From: Basidiobolus ranarum
Lineage: Eukaryota > Basidiobolomycota > Basidiobolomycetes > Basidiobolales
Direction: 5' to 3'
NCBI GenBank assembly: GCA_040143965.1
Contig: JASJQH010006998.1
Location: forward strand, 1 to 27,376
Length of the DNA stretch: 27,376 nucleotides
The position numbers and the translations under genes are program-made. The notes under the pieces were generated by a model. It was not told the origin of the DNA and did not search any database. It saw only the letters and a program-made list of their open reading frames with translations. Positions 23,124 through 27,376 of the stretch are shown piece by piece (position 1 is the stretch's first letter; every line of letters starts with the position of its first letter).

Positions 23124-24075
23124 CGTAATAGCAGTATGAGGAGATAGAAATGGGGACCTGGTAAACAAACCAAGGCTATACCAATGATATATCCAAACGG
23201 TAGTACGTGTTTGTGACCATTTATATATGAATTTTCCTCTTTTACCGTCTTCGCAAATTGTGAATATCGATTCATTTTAAGCCACCTTTGCACTCACAAA
23301 TTAGTGCTTATTCAAAGACTGTTACTGGATAATAAATAATCGATGGATTTCAATATAAATCAAAGTCCAGTTTCAATACTCTAAATCCATCTGAATCATG
23401 TTTGACAGCCTTTCTTCAGATGATTTGTTGTCGCAAAGGCATACTATGGCTCTACTCATTTTAAGTGACTTCACTCTCCATTCGCTTATTGGCTCAATGT
23501 GAGGGTAACCCATCTGAAAAATATTGAGACTAGCCAGACCAGTATTCTACGATATAAATGAGTCTAAAGCAAGTATGTGAGAAGCAATACAAGAGTAAGC
23601 CACAACCGAACATCTCCCAACCAAATTCACGCTGAGCACATTAATTGCCTGATGATTCCGCTTCCAACAATGGTGGGTGAGCGTTGACGTGACTTGGGTC
23701 TACTGCATAGTACCAAAAGAACCTAAACTATCGACTTAGGTTTCTTGCAGTGCACATGGCCTAACCCACCCGCACTACACCACAGTACGAAGAATTCTCC
23801 TTCAGCAGGGTTTTTGTTCCGCATGTAGAAATAGCAGGAAAGTGGCAGGGACCCAACAATATTTAATCATGATCTGATGGTTAAAAGCAGAGCAGCATCA
23901 GGAATCTGTTTATAATTTAACAATAAATATTTTATATAGAAGTGTATGATATTGACTACAGAATGGCCTTCAAGGAATAACTAATTCAATACAACACTAT
24001 TAATAATATAATGGCTATTTAATATGGGGTTGGTTCAGAAGATGGAGTTGCAGTCTGAGATCTTCATCGTGGAAC
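23124..24075. other. Intergenic between FAM72 copy B and GPI-protein gene
   Basis: Contains the copy B promoter, the 3' end of the GPI-protein gene and the nested inverted repeat at 23672-23770. A minus-strand open frame at 23030-23293 overlaps copy B exon 1 in another frame and has no family match. No other gene is seen. Confidence 0.45.
23672..23770. repeat. Nested inverted repeat / possible stem-loop
   Basis: Three paired blocks lie inside one another: ggtgggt (23672-23678) with acccacc (23764-23770), ctgca (23703-23707) with tgcag (23746-23750), and aagaacctaa (23717-23726) with ttaggtttctt (23736-23746), the last with one bulged base and a 9-base loop. The sequence between blocks does not pair well. 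It could be a small degenerate MITE, a structured RNA or chance. It is more GC-rich than its surroundings. Confidence 0.4.
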
Positions 24076-24602
24076 TCATAGGTACATCACTGTAGCTCCG
24101 ATTGCCATAGCAATAACAGCCAGGTAAGGTTTTACCACTGCTCCGGAATTCATCTTGTTTGTACTCATTGGCTTCTTGCTCGAAGTAGCGACACTAGGAC
24201 GTATGGATCCCGTACTGAAGAACAATAGTTAATTAATAGAAACATATGACTTCATGCAATATTTAGAAACTATGAGTATTACCTTGAGTGTGTACTAGAT
24301 ACGGGTGTGGCAGTTGCGGTGGGCTGAGTAATACTTGCGCTTGATGAAGCACTGAGTCCTGTCGGTGTAGAGCTTGAGATGGAGCTTGAAATAGAGCTCG
24401 CCAAGGAGCTAGAAGGAAGAGATGTACTTGCAGCGATGCTCGTCGATGTCTGGGTCAGTAAGAAAGATGGAGTTGGTATAGCAGATGTAGTTTGACTTGA
24501 AGAATCTACTGAATCACTAGATTTCGATGTGCTGGCTTCATTACTAACTTGGGCCGCAGCGGCAGTGCTTAAAATGAGTACAATCAATTGTTGGAAATGC
24601 AT
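24076..24602 (-). CDS. Small Ser/Thr-rich GPI-anchored surface protein
   Basis: Two exons, 24283-24602 and 24076-24214, with a 68 bp intron (GTAATA...TTCAG), giving 152 residues. The N-terminus MHFQQLIVLILSTAAAAQ is a signal peptide, with likely cleavage near residue 17. The body (about 20-115) is very rich in Ser, Thr, Ala and Pro (for example SSSISSSTPTGLSASSSAS), a typical O-mannosylated stalk with no folded domain. The C-terminus has a likely GPI attachment point around MNSGA, a short spacer and a hydrophobic end (YLAVIAMAIGATVMYL). Without splicing the frame stops after THSR and would lose the anchor, which supports the intron. Such proteins are usually cell-wall or plasma-membrane bound. 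Low sequence conservation means no orthologue can be named. Confidence 0.8.
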
Positions 24603-24670
24603 TTTGGATTACTGTTGTATTAGAGATGATTCTAAAGATGAGATGGTGTATTTGGAGAAGTTCAGTTTGA

Positions 24671-24677
24671 ATTTATA
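24671..24677 (-). promoter_or_regulatory. Possible TATA box of GPI-protein gene
   Basis: On the minus strand this reads TATAAAT, about 70 bases upstream of the ATG at 24602. Position and sequence fit a TATA element, but chance matches are common in AT-rich DNA. Confidence 0.35.
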
Positions 24678-26312
24678 GCTAGAAATTTGAGCTTACACCG
24701 AGTATAAAGCAAATGTATCTCCTTGAACATGTACAGACTCCCTTTAATTTTCGCGCCCTGGAAATCATCCCTTTTCTCCCTTGTTGGTATTAGATGAGAT
24801 GTAGAATATCAGAACTATGCCACCCATTTTCTGAATCCTTCGGGGAATCCTAAATCTTCGAGATAGCAGATTGTAATGGCAGGATTTTATTTACGTTCAT
24901 TTAGTACTTTCTAACATAAAACATTTGATTGTAATCAGTAAAGTATTAATGAACCAACATATGGTGCTAACATGAATGAGATCGCTGCATAGACCTCTTG
25001 GCACCTGTGTATATAACCCTTAAATGGAGTCATCAATACGTCAAGTAAGACATAGGTAGAGATCTACGGTCTATCCTTGCTCGGAATATGCAGCTGTTCA
25101 AGGGTGTTTTCATAACGTAACACCCTATTCCTCAAGGAGATAATATTGATATCCAGAGTTTTATTCAGTGGTAGGCCAGTGCTTGAATAATATTCCTTTA
25201 GCTGGGTCCACTCTCCTCGTTCAGCATTATTAAGTTTAATACGATGGGAAAGAAGAATCATCCATTGTATCTGCCGATCGCCTTTAAACTTCCACTCTGA
25301 TGAGCAAATTCTAGTACGAAAACAAAGAAAGTCCACTTGAAAGAAACGATGTGATAAGTATTGAATTGCTGACAGTTTATTCCATCTACTTGATGATCTT
25401 GCGACATACCCTGTTAAACCCTGTTAGATATATCTCCAACTACTCTGGGGATAAATGTGCTATCATATTTCACTGATGCTAGATTGTGCTACCAACATTA
25501 ATCAACTTACGTAAATAAGCCTACGGTACGAATCCCTACACTATGCATTCTTTAAGTCTAACACTATTGATCGAGCGCGAGCTACTATATTGATAGTCGA
25601 AATATTGCCAATCCAAATCTGTTGATTAGAACTACGATTCAAGGAGTAAAGGATGAGATTTACAAAACTGCATCTAGACAGACACGCCTTTCTCAGGGTG
25701 AGGATGTGGGTTAATCATCCTCGATCAATATTGGTCATCTTTTCAATTTGTTAAAAATCTCTGGGCATTGATGTGTTACAGAACTGCTTGGTTTGGGGAT
25801 GAAACGTAATTGCAATTGTACGAATCTATTTATCAACAATTGAAGTTCACTCAAGTTTACCTTTGTGTTTGATGTTGTCTGTGGTGGCTTAGTCATTGCT
25901 CTTTCGAAGTGATCAACAGTTATCCTACTGTTAAAAATGAAAGACATGCTAACAATCACTGATATGCGACACTAGGATGACACCACCGTTCGAAATCTGT
26001 GTGAAAATTAAGCAACGACCATGTCAACGAGTGTCTGAAGTGAGCAAAATATATGTGTATATTTCAATGCTATATATAGTTGTCATCTGCAGTAAACTGT
26101 CTATGATAACCCATAACTCATTTCAATAATATCAATATAGACATTCTTGTGATCGTGTATTCTCTGACAGATTAGACACATAGATGGACTGCGCATGTAG
26201 CATTCCAACTACTCTGATTAGTTTCTGTACTGTAGATATTGTAAAGGTGGTGTACTACCATAGCCTACTGCAATGAAATTCAATCTACCTCTTCACATAC
26301 ATGCTTTGCTAG
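24678..26312. other. Intergenic with short unexplained frames
   Basis: No supported gene. Two minus-strand frames stand out slightly: 25064-25336 (90 codons, with ISLRNRVLRYENTLEQL, a possible short coiled coil) and 25735-25959 (74 codons, with ITVDHFERAM and LQLLINRFVQLQLRF). Neither has a start context, splice partners or a family I can name. They may be remains of the same decayed gene as 26313-26534, which lies upstream on that strand. Confidence 0.35.
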
Positions 26313-26534
26313 CTATCTTGCCATCTGTCGAAAAGCATGTGTCCATCCATTTCGTCCCAAAGCTCCCAACGTTGGCCAATGATTTTCATGCATTAGATAT
26401 ATTACGCTTTGAATCTTAAGATATCTACCTTTGATGAATGTAAATACTCCTTCCGTTAGTCTACCAGACATGTTATGACCAAGGAATTTTCTATCCATTA
26501 CAGCAAAAGATATACTGAAGACCTGGTATAGCAT
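26313..26534 (-). pseudogene. Decayed relic of fungal transcription-factor middle domain
   Basis: A 73-codon minus-strand stretch matches the first part of the Fungal_trans middle homology region. It has LYQVFSISFAVMDRKFL (like LLxAxxAIxARF), then YLKIQSVIYLMHENHW (like YLxxVQALLLLxxYE), then GRNGWTHAFRQMAR (like GRxxxAWMxxGMAIRMA). A TAG follows exactly where the family continues with DLGLHR, and reading past it gives LAKHV and soon another stop. The rest of the domain is not recognisable downstream, and no Zn2Cys6 cluster was confirmed upstream. It looks like a dead fragment of a regulator gene. This is the best supported of the three such relics in the window. Confidence 0.5.
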
Positions 26535-27330
26535 ATCAATTGAGGATTAATGATAAAGTTGAGCTCTCACTGGTACTTTGATATTTATCTTAATTTGCAG
26601 CAACCAGATACCATGAAATATACTTAGAGAGATGATTCGGAATTAAAAAGATGAGATGAACCTGAGCAGCCAAACCAGTGCTATCGATTGGGTACCCTCT
26701 TTTCAATTACTAGATTTCCCAATTCTTGTTGAATGAGTGTCGCTAAGCACTCCTCGTTTTCTTTAGAGTGATCTAGTTCATCAATAAGTAGAGGCAATGG
26801 CTCTGATATTAGAAACAAATACCCGATAGTAAGTGGAAGCGTAGATACGGGCTCGAATGTTACCAAAATGAGGACTGATCTATCAGTTACATAATTAAAA
26901 TACGTAAAAAACTCGCCTGGAATAGCAAGCCTTCGCATGAGTCTTAGATACGGGTTAGGTCAAGGATTTTTGCAGCACAAACATAACTCATGGTGCCCAC
27001 AGCACAGAAACCAATTGGGTGACATATTCCTCACAGAATAATAGATCAAGTACCCATATATTGGGTGCATGATATTGGCACCAAACTTCGGAATCACCTG
27101 ACTTTACTGCTCCTAAGCCTGTATCTTTCAACCTTGAAGATCGTCTAGTCAATATGCACCACATGAATTCGAGAAATCACTAGATCCAAAGATAATTTGC
27201 ACTAGGCTTAACAGCTGTGTCTCAAGAATTACTAAAACTTTAATTGCTTGGTGACACACCTACTCGCATGCAATTTGATTGGGGTATCCAGGCATCCCTC
27301 TTTGCATCCACATGGGTCAAAGGTGTTTTG
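26535..27330. other. Intergenic to the right edge
   Basis: An 85-codon minus-strand frame at 26681-26938 has no recognisable family; it lies just upstream of the relic at 26313-26534 and may be part of it. No RNA gene or intact coding sequence is seen. Confidence 0.4.
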
Positions 27331-27366
27331 TGTGGGGGGGGGGGGCGGGGGCAATGGGGGCGATGG
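27331..27366 (+). repeat. G-rich tract with quadruplex potential
   Basis: A run of 12 G (27334-27345), then C, 5 G, CAAT, 5 G and CGATGG. Four or more G-tracts of three or longer within about 30 bases meet the usual rule for a G-quadruplex. The long homopolymer is also a likely place for read or assembly error. It lies at the window edge, with no gene visible beside it. Confidence 0.55.
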
Positions 27367-27376
27367 CTAGATAAAG

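Noticed and set aside
23030-23293. 87-codon minus-strand frame with a hydrophobic middle
   Set aside because: Overlaps FAM72 copy B exon 1 in another frame; copy B explains the region with conserved Cys motifs and splice phases.

Overview
The window looks like the nuclear genome of a fungus. It is AT-rich. Its genes are split by many short introns (about 60-145 bp, GT...AG), it has a GPI-anchored Ser/Thr-rich wall-type protein, and it holds decayed pieces that resemble the fungal-specific transcription-factor domain. The high intron density (13 in the F-BAR/RhoGAP gene, 5 in EMC10), a kinesin-13 and FAM72 genes argue against a budding yeast of the Saccharomyces type. I cannot place it more precisely; an early-diverging lineage is possible but unproven. 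All gene models are hand-built from splice sites, reading phase and family knowledge. No search was run.

Layout. Positions 1-1125 hold a diverged foldback (MITE-like) element and part of a second copy. EMC10 (1671-2689, +) and an Rgd1-type F-BAR/RhoGAP gene (3715-6307, +) follow head-to-tail. The RhoGAP gene converges on LAT1, the E2 subunit of mitochondrial pyruvate dehydrogenase (6967-8639, -). About 3 kb without an intact gene then holds a decayed transcription-factor-like relic. Next is a NIPA/DUF803-type transporter with a secreted cysteine-rich front domain (11709-14004, -), whose reading frame does not close without a special explanation. Then come FAM72 copy A (15721-16471, -), another relic, a kinesin-13 (19154-22161, +), FAM72 copy B (22495-23123, -) and a small GPI-anchored protein (24076-24602, -). 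The last 2.7 kb has only a third transcription-factor-like relic and a G-rich tract.

The genes do not form one pathway. EMC10, the transporter and the GPI protein use the secretory pathway; the RhoGAP acts at the cell cortex; LAT1 is mitochondrial; kinesin-13 acts on microtubule ends. The most notable point is two divergent FAM72 paralogues on either side of the kinesin-13. They share two intron positions and phases, and both keep the tryptophan equivalent to human FAM72A W125. I found no CRISPR array, rRNA, convincing tRNA or intact transposase.
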